From: Ectobius pallidus
Taxonomy: Eukaryota; Arthropoda; Insecta; Blattodea; Ectobiidae
Length of the DNA: 64,000 nucleotides
Direction of reading: 5' to 3'
NCBI GenBank assembly: GCA_964059195.1
Contig: CAXKWD010000011.1
Coordinates: 15,784,978-15,848,977, forward strand
This document shows, piece after piece, positions 34,501-46,500 of the stretch. The position numbers and the translations under genes were made by a program. The stretch's first letter is position 1, and every line of letters starts with the position of its first letter. The notes beneath the pieces were generated by a model. That model was not told where the DNA came from, searched no databases, and was given only the letters and a program-made list of their open reading frames with translations.

Positions 34501-37500
34501 CCAATGAGTTTATCAGATGGCACCAGTGAAGCACAGGAACAGGGAACAGCAGTTGGCCAGTAGCTGAGGATGGGAAAGAATAATGCTTCCCGAAACTAGT
34601 TCGAAAAACAATTATAAGCAATCTAAGTGTTACAAATTCTGACTCTTTAAAGATACTATCTGGAAGAGATGTTCCTTATTGGAATCCCTTCTCCAGGTTA
34701 AGACTACTTTCTTAACCGTCACGGTAAGCCCTAAGAAAAATTCAACATTATACTGAAAGTTAACACATTGAAGTTATATAACATAAAATATTATTTTGTC
34801 ACTTTCTGTATAAATACCTGAAATAGTTTAGAAGATCATTCATCATCTTTTATCATAAGCTATTTACAAAAATTTAATAACCTGAGGAAACTCCTATAAG
34901 GTGACAATGTACTGTTCTTAACTTTAAAACCCAAATGAGTGAGTTCCTTGCAGTGTACACATTTAGTTACGAATGTGGCCAAAAGAGAGCAGACATATGC
35001 TGTTCTGAAGGCTTGCATTCGTATATAGCAGGGAGAGAGAATCCCAGCTGATCTGAAGGTTAGTAGAAAGTAACCTTCATGTTCATATTATACAACTAAA
35101 CTAAACTCTGTAACACTATATCCTTGGAGAAACTGCTGTGTCACCCTACCATAGGCAGATGGCAGAACTGGGGGGCATGTGGTCAGCATGCCGACACCCA
35201 CAACCATTAATTGTGGTTTTTGTGACCAAAGAAGTTACCTATTTTAGTAGCTTCTCGGTTTGTATCACAAGGCTGAGTGCACCCTGTTTCAGAACTCCCT
35301 ATATCAGAAAAATATGATGTACCAAGGATCAAACCCGGGCCTGTGGGTTTGTAGCTAGCGACGCTAACCACAAGACTGTGCAGGCGATCTTATTTTATAT
35401 AACACTGTATAAATCTGTTCATCTATTTATTTATTCTGATGAATGTTATATAAAATTTAGTTAATTTGAAAATGATATTACTGATGGTGATAGTGTGGCG
35501 AAGATTTAGATGGTGGAAGTAATTCATGTATTCACTTGACTACAAACATTTGAAGGTGAAGTTGTATAAGAAAGTGTGAATTCTTTATTTTTATAACTGC
35601 TATCACTGATCATTTTTTAAGCGCTGCTAAAGCCCCCCTAGTCCCCCAGATTAGAATTATGTTTCTTTAATGTACCACTTTTACTTAAATTCAGTTAGTG
35701 ACAAGAATGGAAGATTTAAAACATTTCACATACAATGTTTGAAATTGTTGATTGGATTAATAATCAGTTTTCGCCGTGCAGAACAGAAATTCAATAAGGT
35801 AAACGCACCAGTCTTTGACAGTGCTCCAGTCATTGACACTTATGCTAATTTTTTTAATTATTAAGGAAAATTATTTTATTTTTTCCACTGTAAATATATG
35901 TAAATTTAGTTCAGTTCATGTGTCATTAGTGACGAGCATCTGAGGCTAAACTCTTTCTTGGTTTGAAGGAAAAAAAATGGTAAGATTATTGCAGCACAAG
36001 TTCTTCAGATTTTCTCATTTTCGTTGCTACAACTCTTAAGGGGAGGCATTACCTTGTGTATTATTAACAACAATTTTATATTGCTATTGATAAATAATGT
36101 TATGTAGGGCTGATCTATGATGATGAAAGAATAGATATATTATGTAAAACTTAACACTAACCTCAATCACTGATTTATAGTAGGGGTGTCAATTACTGGT
36201 ACGTTAAATTATATGATGATCCAGTTTTAGACATCCCCTGTCAATGACTGGTACAATGGTCAATATGTTGAATTGACATTATTTATTCATTAGTTGCATA
36301 GGCTGAAAATATTAGGGATTCCTATCTAGAAAATATTAACATATGACCCTTTTTACCAGTCTTTGACATGGGTGTCAATCACTGGAACACCCAACTGTCA
36401 ATAATTGGAACACGTTTCAGGTATGACTTCTAAGAGGAAGTACACCTCTGAAAAAATGGCTAAGGCCATAAAGGCTGTGGAGATGGCAAGCCTACAGCTA
36501 CTGCTGCCAAAACATTCGATGTTCCTAGAGTTACATTGTATTAAAAATCGAGGTGTAAGAGCCCAAAAGTTTGGATCTTTCACTGTTTTGACCGAAAGCA
36601 TATATGTTAAGTCCTCATCCAACTACTTCGTGCTCATCACAGTCTAATTTGGCTGCACTCATGATACTGTTCTCAACATTAAGTGTACCCTTTTTTAATT
36701 CTCATCCTACACCACCAACCAGAGGTGCTGACTTGTGCAATATTGTTGGGGAGCAAGAACTGTATTTTACTAGTTAGCCTATAACTTACATAGGCCTTAT
36801 ATGATAACAATTTAAAAGTTGGGGAGGGGTAGAAAGTACCTTGTCCCCCCAAAGTCGGTGTCTAAGCCTTCAATGCATTCTTCTATTTTGACTATTCCCA
36901 TAGCACCAATGATAACAATTTAATAAAAGTTTGTGATTGGTCAGAAAATACCTTGTCCTCCCAAAGTTGGTGCCTATGCCTTCAACACATTCTATTTTGA
37001 CTGTTCCCATAACACCATCTGGTATGCCTATATTTACAACACAGCCTGCCCTGATGTCAAATGTACCTTCACCGTTTAAAAGGATATTATTTTGGCCTGA
37101 GCCTACATCCACTAAAGATGAAAGATTACTTGGAGAAAATTTCTTCTGTAGCAACATCTGAGGCTTGGAAAACTAAAACTAAACTAAACTCCGTGAAGGG
37201 ACTTGGCCTATTACCCAACCGCTGCAACATCTACCATAGGCAGATGGCAGGATTGGGGGGCATGTGGTCAGCATGCAGACACCCATGGCCGTTAATGGTG
37301 GTTTGCATGACCAGAGCCGCTACTTCTCTATCAAGTAGCTCCTCAATTTGAATCACGAGGCTCCAGTTCTCTTTCTCACTGGAGCAAGACCAAAGTATGA
37401 ATTTTCTAAGTCCGTAGATATTTTTGAAGTTTTTTTTATAACTTAACTCATTGTAGAGGTAACCACTTTATTTCAGTAATCAGCCTAGCTTCATATTTTC

Positions 37501-40500
37501 ATGTTTGTATGACCATAAGAAGAAAGAATGTATGTGCAAGAATTTATACTTTTGCATATGTTAAAAACCCTTACAGTTTGCGCCTTGAATGAGAATGCTG
37601 TTCTGTTAAAAGTTGTAAAATCATTCACCAGTATCATTATAATGAACAGAATTAAAGGTTAAACGATTTTGTTAATTAATATTATCATTATATCATCATC
37701 TTCTAAGTTTAATAGATTATAAAGTGACCGAGCATAAATGTCAATGACTGGTGCATGGACACTGTCAGAGACTGGTACATGCTGAAATCTTGAGTGTCAA
37801 AGACTGGTACAGAAAACATGTGTTAGAAAAAAAATTATAATTTATTTAATATAGGTTATTAAAACCTCAAACAATTAGTCAGTACTGATCTTATTTCATT
37901 TAGTGAGTTTGGTTAATGACAACATAGAAAATGAAGAAATTTCATCACTAAACTGTCAAAGACTGGTGCGTCTACCTTATCGATTTCAAATGTATTAGTT
38001 TTCAGCATCGTTTTATATTCACTGAATGGAGTACAAAACCTGCTGCAGGATTCCTAATGACAGAATATGATAAAGTCTTTTCTTAATAGCAGTAATTTTA
38101 AGTCATCATGGAAGTCCAAACAATTTACTATGTTTAGTTCTGTATATTACTGCAATAACAATAACTAATGTTAAATTCTCAGTCAATCTGTCATTCAGTC
38201 AGCTGACTGTATGAATACAGATATTTAACTCTCGTTTGCTAGAGCGCTTCATACATCAGTTTAAAAACACGCAGAACCCAATACTATCGGTGAGCAGATT
38301 GAATTCTGTTTAAGAACTACTGGTACGATGACTGCGTAGGTCATATTAGAATGTAACGTTTTGTATTTAGATGCGTTAATAAAGGAATATCAAGCTTTTT
38401 TAAACAATAGATGAGATGAACAATTATGATGATGATACTGATATTTGCAATAGAATAATAACTTCATTGAATAAGAATAAGTTGTAAAGGAAATTGAAGA
38501 ATTACTTCCATCTAGCTTATAATAAATGATATTTTTAAATTTTTATTAGCATGTATTTTAGCTCCCCTAGATTAAAATCCTGGGTCCCCCACTGTCCGAT
38601 TCTAAAGCATTTCATTTTATGTAGTTAATGTCAGCAACAAAACTCTGGCATTTTATATAGATATTTTTAATGCCTCTAATCATCCCATTAAGCGTTAAAA
38701 GTATGCAATTTACTGTTCACAGTAATCTATATACACCATATAGATTAAGTCCATTAATAAAAAAATTTGAAATTTTTTGAACCATCTTTGGACAAGTAAT
38801 TTTTAAGCAAAGAGGTTCATTCTTAATTGATAGTTATGCTAGACTTCACAAAAATAATATATTACTGGCATACCTTCAGAGTTTTCCAAAGCCTCTTTAG
38901 CAGCATTCATTTCTGCTTGCTGAATACTGTGGCCAGCAGCTTTTGCTAATCGTTCACCGCGGAAATACACTGCAACAGTGTACACTCTTGTGTTTGTAGG
39001 TCCTTTACATTCAATGACCCTGGAAGAACAAAGATAAGAACCTACCTACCATAGTCTAGAGCAAAGAAAATCATTTTTACAGAAGTCAACTGGAATTTTC
39101 GACAAAAATCAGTTACCGGTACAAATGTGTATTCTATATTTCACAATAAGAATACCCTATCCTTTATATTTCAAAATAATAATACAGGGTGGAAGTAGTA
39201 TAACTGTGCAAATTTTAGCAACTTGTTCATTTGGTTGATACCCCCAAAAAACTCAAAAACCATTTTTGTCCCAAGTGAGGGGGGGGGGGGGGAATTTGAC
39301 CCTAAACTTAAATCATACTTTAAACGATGAGTAAGTTCCACAATGTTCTAATTTTTTTTCATACTAACAGCTGAGAGAAAAGGGAATAAATTTTCTCTTG
39401 AAAGACTTTCAGTCAAGTTTCCAGTAAAGTTCATGCTAATTAAATACAAAACGTCTCCATCATACAGTGTGTTTTATTATGCATGAGTGCCAGAAAGGTC
39501 ATTATACCCATGTTGGTGATCTGGTTGTGAGTTGTTTCATTCTGCAGAGACTAATAATCTAATTATCTCTTTAAGAATGAACTTAATTACAAAATGCCGA
39601 ACAGGTTTTATGTTTATTTTAATGTTACCTACTACCCTCTTTGATCTGCACAGATGTACTACCTCCTCTCAGTCTATCACAGTCTACAACATAGCTACTA
39701 ATAACAGGCCTATGTTGACTTTTGAAAACATCTGTAATATTCTATCTTTCAGAAAATAAGCTATCATAGTCTGCAACAGAGTTGCTCAAATATGCAGACC
39801 TCTGTAATACTCATTTGAAAATAACTTACTAAAGAGTAAAGAACTAAGTCATAATTATCACACTGTTTTTTGAAATCAGCATCAGATAAATTTTCCGGAA
39901 AATGAGTTACTGGTACTTAATAAGAAGCCAGGAACCTATTACAGGTTTTACTTTTATGAGACCTCTGTAACTGGTATTACAGAAGATTCTGCAAACCTGG
40001 ATATAAATCTGGATCTGAAAAAAAATTTCTGATGTGTTAATATGTTTGGTAATGTCCTTAAATTTTATTATAATGAAAATATGGGGAAAGAAGTCTCCAT
40101 TTTTGTTAAACGAGGGCCGTCCATAAAGTAAGTTTCCCTCAGGCTGTTTACGGAAACAAAACACAATTTAATGGAAATGTTTACTGCAACAGATAAAGCA
40201 AGTGTTCAGCTATCTATCAACATATTCCGCGCCGGAATTGAAACATTTGTCTTACCGTGGGACCAATGTATGAATACTGTGTTGTAGAAGTCTGCCGCCT
40301 GGGATTTGAACCATTGTGTGGCAATTATCTCTACCTCTTTATCATTCTCTGTAATTTTTTGAGGTGTAGGAAAAGATGGAAATCACTGGGAGCGAGATCT
40401 GGGCTGTAGGGTGGATTTTTAAACACCTGCCAGCCAGTCTCCTGCAGAAGTTTGAATGGGAAGTGTTTAAACATTTGCTCGGATCTCGCACCCAATGATT

Positions 40501-43500
40501 TCCATTTTTTCTTACACCTCAAAGGATGACAAAGAGGCAGAGATGGTTGCCACAGAGTGGTTCAAATCCCAGGAGGCATATTTCTACGACACAGGTATTC
40601 TTAAGTTGGTCCCATGGTAAGACAAATGTCTCAGTTCCGGTGGAAAATATGTTGAAAAATAGCTGAACGCTTGCTTTATTTGTTGCAATAAACATTTCCT
40701 TGAAACTGTGTTTTGTTTCTGTAAACAGCCCAAGGGTAACTTACTTTATGGATGGCCCTCGTATAAACTTTTAAACCGGAATTCATTATGTCCCCATGTT
40801 GTCCACACTTAGGGTTGTCAACTATCTCATGGTTTCCAGGAATCACGTATTTTCACTTCATTTGGATGAAACTCCCAGGTCCCATATTCTACAAGATATA
40901 TCTTGTATTTCTAGAATTCTTGACATTCATTCTGTTAAAACTGATATGATATGATATGATATTTTCATAATGGTCATATATGAAATATGATCGGTAGTTT
41001 TAATTGGTTGCATGTTCTTTGTCATTTCCTTTGTTTTCCTCTCCCCTTGCCAATTTTTGTAAATTTTGATTCCAGTTGTACAGAATTTTTCACTTTTGTG
41101 AAAACTGACAAAGGTATAAGAAAGAGGCACATTCTGTTGTCAAATATCAGCAAGCCAGCAATAATTTACAAGATAACAGTTTGTAATCTCTCAAGTGTTA
41201 AACCCCTTTCCTAAAGTGTTTATACTTTTTTTTTATTGGCAGGAATGTTCAATTATTAATAGAGAATCTTAATAAGAGTACCATAAGTGATCATTCGTTA
41301 AGCTGTACGAGTAGTAAACTTTGGGTCCCTTAAATTTGGCATTTATCCTTGATTTTCACTTCAGTTATGCACTATCATCCCTTATTTCCACTTTCAAGAG
41401 TTGGCAACCCTTTCTACACTGAATAAATTCAACCTGAGAGACAAAGGTCCTGTAGTAAATGTAAAGTCTTCAAATAACTTTAAATTAAAGTAAACTTTGC
41501 GGTGCTATTTCCCATGAAGTATATGCCAATAAATGACCTGTTAGTGGTATATTCTGCTTGAAAGAGAGCTAAAAAATAACTTCAACCAGGGGCATTATCA
41601 GGAATTTTATTAATGGGGGGCCTACTCAACACAATTCCGAACACAATGATTCTTATTTATTAGGCTAAATTACACAGTAATCTATAACAATAAGAATTAA
41701 TTTACTATTGTGAACAATTAGTGATATTACAACCGTAATTTAAATAAGCATACTGTGAAATAATTCCTAATTGAAGTTAATCCATGTTCAAGTGATACGA
41801 ATGATGTTTTACTACAATCAACTGAAAATCAATCTTGGACCTCAATTTCAAATGATTACGTTAAATACATTAATATTCACATAGTTTCCTGCCCCTCAGA
41901 TGAATTCTATGAGTGTGAAGTTTTTAAACTAACAGATTACCTTACACAGTGCTGAAGTTGGGCCGGAACAACGCTCCAGCAAAATAAAAATCTCCTCTTC
42001 ACCACTCTGGCATAAACGCAGGGAGTAAAAAGTACTGTATTTTTTGGACTATAACATGCACTTTTAACTTTGAAAACAGAGCCTTGAAAGTTGGGTGCTT
42101 ATAACAGTCTGAAGTAAACTAAGAAAAATTAAAATTACGGTAGATATTGCCTGTAATACCATAATCATAACTCTCCCTGGGAGTTGCAAGACCTTGTAGG
42201 TGGTGGGAGAGCTTGCGTGGTCCGACGATCCTATGGGCTATGCCGGCAGTAGCGTAGCTATTGGTAGGGCCACCCATGCCGGACAGGCCATAAGGGAGGA
42301 TCCAGACTAAGAAGCAACTCAAATTAGGGGCAGACTGGGCTCCATAGCTGTGGTGAAAGCACCCAGTCTAGGGGATGGAAACCTCGAAAACAAAAAACCT
42401 GGTCCTCCAGGTTGGGGGTTGGGCGTGAGGCTAACAACCTCACATCGTAAAAACCATATTGTTAAGAAACCCCTAAACGAGCCTCGGAATACGGACAGAT
42501 CACCCTATGATGAAACTGGCAAGCATTTATCGACTGGAACACTGACTTTTGCTACATGGAATGTAAGAACTATGCTTCAGGCAGGGAAAATGGTAGAAGT
42601 TGCTGAGGAAGTCCTTAAGTATAGGATAGATATAGTAGCGCTACAAGAAGTGAGATGGTGTGGAAATGGAAGAGTGGATAGGAAGAATAATTACTCTATG
42701 TTTTACAGTGGACCTGAGACAAGAACTGGGCAAAATGGAACAGGATTTATTATTAGTTCAAAGATGAAACGAAGCTATCTTGTATTTGAGCCTCTAGGAG
42801 ATCGAATGTGTATGTTAAGGCTCAAAGAACGGTTCAGAAACATATCCTTTATATCAGAAATATGCTCCTACAGAGGATGCATGTGAGGAGAAGAAGAATG
42901 CTTTCTACGATAAACTAGATAGAGAATGCAACAAAGTGCCTAAATATGATGTACTGGTCCTGTTAGGATACTTTAATGCAAAAATAGGTAAAGAGGATTT
43001 CTTGCTACATGTAGCCGGGAAACATTCCTTACATTCAGAAACAAGTGAGAATGGCAAGATGTTAAGTCAGTTAGCAGAAAGTAATGGTTTGGTTATTAAA
43101 AGTACCTCATTTGAACATAAGGACATACATAAAGAAGTCAGTTAGCAGAAAGTAATGGTTTGGTTATTAAAAGTACCTCATTTGAACATAAGGACATACA
43201 TAAAGAAACTTGGAAAATGAAGGGTACTAAGGTGATTAATCAGATTGATCATGTTCTGGTGTCGAGAAGACATGCTTCTTCAATTATTGATATGAGATCT
43301 GCAAGAGGCACTAACTGTGATACAGATCACTACTTGGTAAAAGTTCTGTTTAGGGAGAAACTTGCAAACGTTGGATGTGTTAAAGGAGTTAAGAGAGTAC
43401 GATGGGATGTGGAAAAATTACAACAACCAGAATTTATCTATCAATATCAAGGAATGTTGGCTAAGAAGTTGGAAAAACGGTCGGAGAAATTGACCGAAGA

Positions 43501-46500
43501 TGTCTCAGTAAATGAAAAATGGATTGAAATAAAAGAAGCTATTGAGGAAGCTGCGGGAGTAACTATAGGAGAAAAGGAGAAAGTGAGAAACGAAGAATGG
43601 TTTGATAACGATTGTAGAAAGGTAATAGAACAGAAGAATGAAGATAGATTAATTATGATCCAGAGAGAGACAAGACAAAACTGTGAGAGATACAAAGAAA
43701 GTAGAAGACAAGCAAATAGAATATTGAAAAAGAAGAAAAAGCATACTTAAAGGGACGTAGGGAACAAATTGAAGAACTGAGCAAACAGAATGAAAGCAAA
43801 AAGTTATTTCAGGCAATAAAATGGATGACAAAGGAATACCAACCAAGGACAGCCTCATGTAAAGATAAGAATGGGAAGGTGATAGGAGTAGAGGAGGAAG
43901 TCTTAGACAGGTGGGCGGAGTATTTTACAGAATTGTTAAATGTGAAAGAAGGAAATCATGAAAATGAAACAAAAGTGTATATGAATGTTGACCCGGAAAT
44001 ACCTAAGCCATCTCTTACAGAAGTAGAAGAGGCAGTAAAGCAGCAGAGGAATGGAAGAGCCCCAGGAGAGGATCAGCTTACAGCAGAATTAATAAAGAAT
44101 GGAGGACACGAACTAATAAGAGCTCTACATGCGATTATTTGTGAAATATGGGAAAGAGAGGTATTGCCTGAGGACTGGTCTTATTTGTCCCATTTTTAAA
44201 AAGGGAGACAAATTACAGTGTAGCAATTATAGAGGGATCATACTGCTTAATATTACCTATAAGATCTTTTCTAGTATTTTGCGAAGGAGGTTGAAAATAT
44301 ATGCTAAGGAAATTATCGGGGAATATTTATGTGGCTTTAGATCTGGAAGAAGTACTACAGATCAGATCTTTGTAATGAGACAATCCATGGAGAAGTGCTA
44401 TGAGTATGATCTACATAATTATATTGTTCATTGATTTCCAGCAGGCTTTTGATAGCATAAATAGAAGACAGATGTTGAATGCTTTAGAGAGGTTTGGAGT
44501 GCCAAAGAAACTAATCAAACTGGTAGAGCTGACTATGGAGGGATCTCTGGCCAAGGCCTTTATTGGTGGTAAAAGTAGTAGAGCTTTCGCGATCAAGACC
44601 GGAGTGAGACAGGGAGACTCCCTCTCAGCAGTATTATGAAGTCTAGCTCTGCATGTAGCTATTTATGAATTGAATTTAAGAGGAACAATAATTAGTAAGT
44701 CCAAACAAGCTCATGTGGATTACATAGCACTGGTAGCACGGAATCTGGACTCTCTCAAGGAAATGGTTATGACATTAGAAGAGAAAAGCCAAGTTATGGG
44801 GCTAAAAATCAATGAAAGAAAAACCAAATATATGTAAATGTCAGCATCAGAATATAGAAGACAAACCCATAATATAACCCTGGGACAGTATAATTTTGAA
44901 GGTGTGGAAAGTTTCAGTTATCTTGGTGCTGAATTAAATTGTGAGAACTCCGTGACATTGGAGATAAATAAGAGAATAATGGCTGGAAACAGAGCTTATT
45001 TTGCTAATGTCAAACTTTTGAAATCAACCCTCTTATCCAGGCAGTTGAATGTAAATCTATATAAGACTCTCATTAGACCAGTTGTGACTTATGGATCAGA
45101 GACGTGGACTATGACAACAGCAGATGAGAATGCTTTACGTATTTTTGAACGAAAAGTCTTAAGAAGAATTTATGGTCCTGTGAGAGAGGATGAAGGATAG
45201 AGAATGAGAACAAATGGGGAAATAGAAAGGATTCTAAACTGTGAAGACATAGTGAGATTTGTGAAGTCCCGTCGTTTAGCTTGGCTAGGACATGTAGAAC
45301 GGATGGAGGGGGAAATAATACCAAAGAAGTTGTTACATGGAAATATGGAGGGAAAGAGGCAACGTGGAAGACCAAGGAAGAGATGGATACAGGACCTAGA
45401 GGAGGACTTGAGGATTATGTGGGTGGGAAAAGATTCAGAATAGAGAAAGATGGAGGAAAGTCGTGAGGGAGGCCACAGCCCATCCAGGGCTGTAGCGCCG
45501 AGGAAGTAAGTACCATAATCATAAAGAAGGTGTTGTAAGGATAAATAAGTTGCAAATTTTTGCACAGACTGTAGCCTCCATCACTGCACTTGTCACAATT
45601 GCTAAAATGAGGGTAGTGGGAAATCAGGTATACAAGGTGAAAAGAATGTTGTGTTATTTCAAATGAAAGGAGTTGTCTCTATGGAGTGATCTAAATAAAA
45701 GCAATGACCTCTAAACATCCTGACATTGGGCACTGAGTGATCTGCACTTAATCCATTTTTGAAAGTGATGATTTGTTTTTGCAATGAAGTATATTATTCA
45801 CTTTTAAAAATTTTCGTTCAGAATCACATTAATTTTTTCCCCTTAAATTTCCATCCTAAAGCCAAGGTGCGTCTTATGGTCTGGAGCTTCTTATAGTAAA
45901 AAAATGCGGTACATATGAAATAGGGATATATCTTGGCAACACTTTCTCAACAAAGAACCATTATTAGGGTCATGCTCTCCCGTGTTTGTCTTACCTGTGC
46001 GGTTGCCGTAGATTCAATGCATACATGACAAAATTGGTTGCATTGGTTGTTTTTATTGTAATGTAATTTCTATATGAATCATTAAAAAATGTAATTTGAC
46101 TATGATGTTTAACACCATAAAATGAAAAATAAATAAATACCTGCATATAAATTTATGGGTTCCCCCTAAACAAAATTTCCAACAGCAAGAATTGCACCTT
46201 GACCAACAAACAGTACCAAAAAATAAATGATTCCATAAGAAATTCCGGAGGGGGACATCGAAGGGTGGCATGCCCCCCCCCCCTTGCCGATGTCCATGGC
46301 TTCAACTTATGCATGATTTCAATGTCATTCTAACCAGTGATCAGCCAGTACAATGAAAAGTCTGTTGCTCTCGCAATCTACTTGAGATTAAGATGTTCAA
46401 CAAGAAGTAACATTAAGATATTGTATTTACAATTTTATAGGTTGCAGTTTTTTAAATCCAAAATGTGATTTAGAAAACAAAGGTGTATTTTATACTCGAA

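Larger units (their letters stand above)
35794..37980 (+). mobile_element. pogo-like transposon with many TGTCAAAGACTGGTAC subterminal motifs
   Basis: Inverted ends: ATAAGGTAAACGCACCAGTC (35,794) and the complement GACTGGTGCGTCTACCTTAT at 37,961-37,980. At least nine copies of a TGTCAAWGACTGGTRC-like motif in both orientations occur at 35.80-36.41 kb and 37.73-37.97 kb, flanking a core. The core holds a short DNA-binding segment ([20 protein letters not shown], then in another frame [13 protein letters not shown]) typical of the psq-type helix-turn-helix of pogo transposases. A direct duplication of about 110 bp (36,800-37,018) and a SINE lie inside. No catalytic domain recognised. Confidence 0.75.
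42171..45510 (+). mobile_element. RTE-clade LINE with 14-bp target duplication
   Basis: Near full length (3.34 kb), flanked by TACCATAATCATAA (42,157-42,170 and 45,511-45,524). Order: 5' UTR with 'gcatgggtggcc' type text, AP-like endonuclease, reverse transcriptase, C-terminal zinc/GRP region, and a 3' end 'tgtagcgccgaggaagtaag', the short tail typical of RTE elements. The coding region is broken by frameshifts, stops and a 71-bp tandem duplication. Confidence 0.93.
42035..45909. mobile_element. MITE (same family as 15,989-16,443) split by an RTE LINE
   Basis: Left part 42,035-42,156 ('ctgtattttttggac', 'gaaagttgggtgctt', 'tagatattgcctgtaata'); right part 45,525-45,909 ('ggtgttgtaaggataa', 'cttgtcacaattgctaaaat', 'ggtgcgtcttatggtctgg'). 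TA flanks both ends. The join is duplicated as TACCATAATCATAA by the LINE insertion. Confidence 0.88.
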
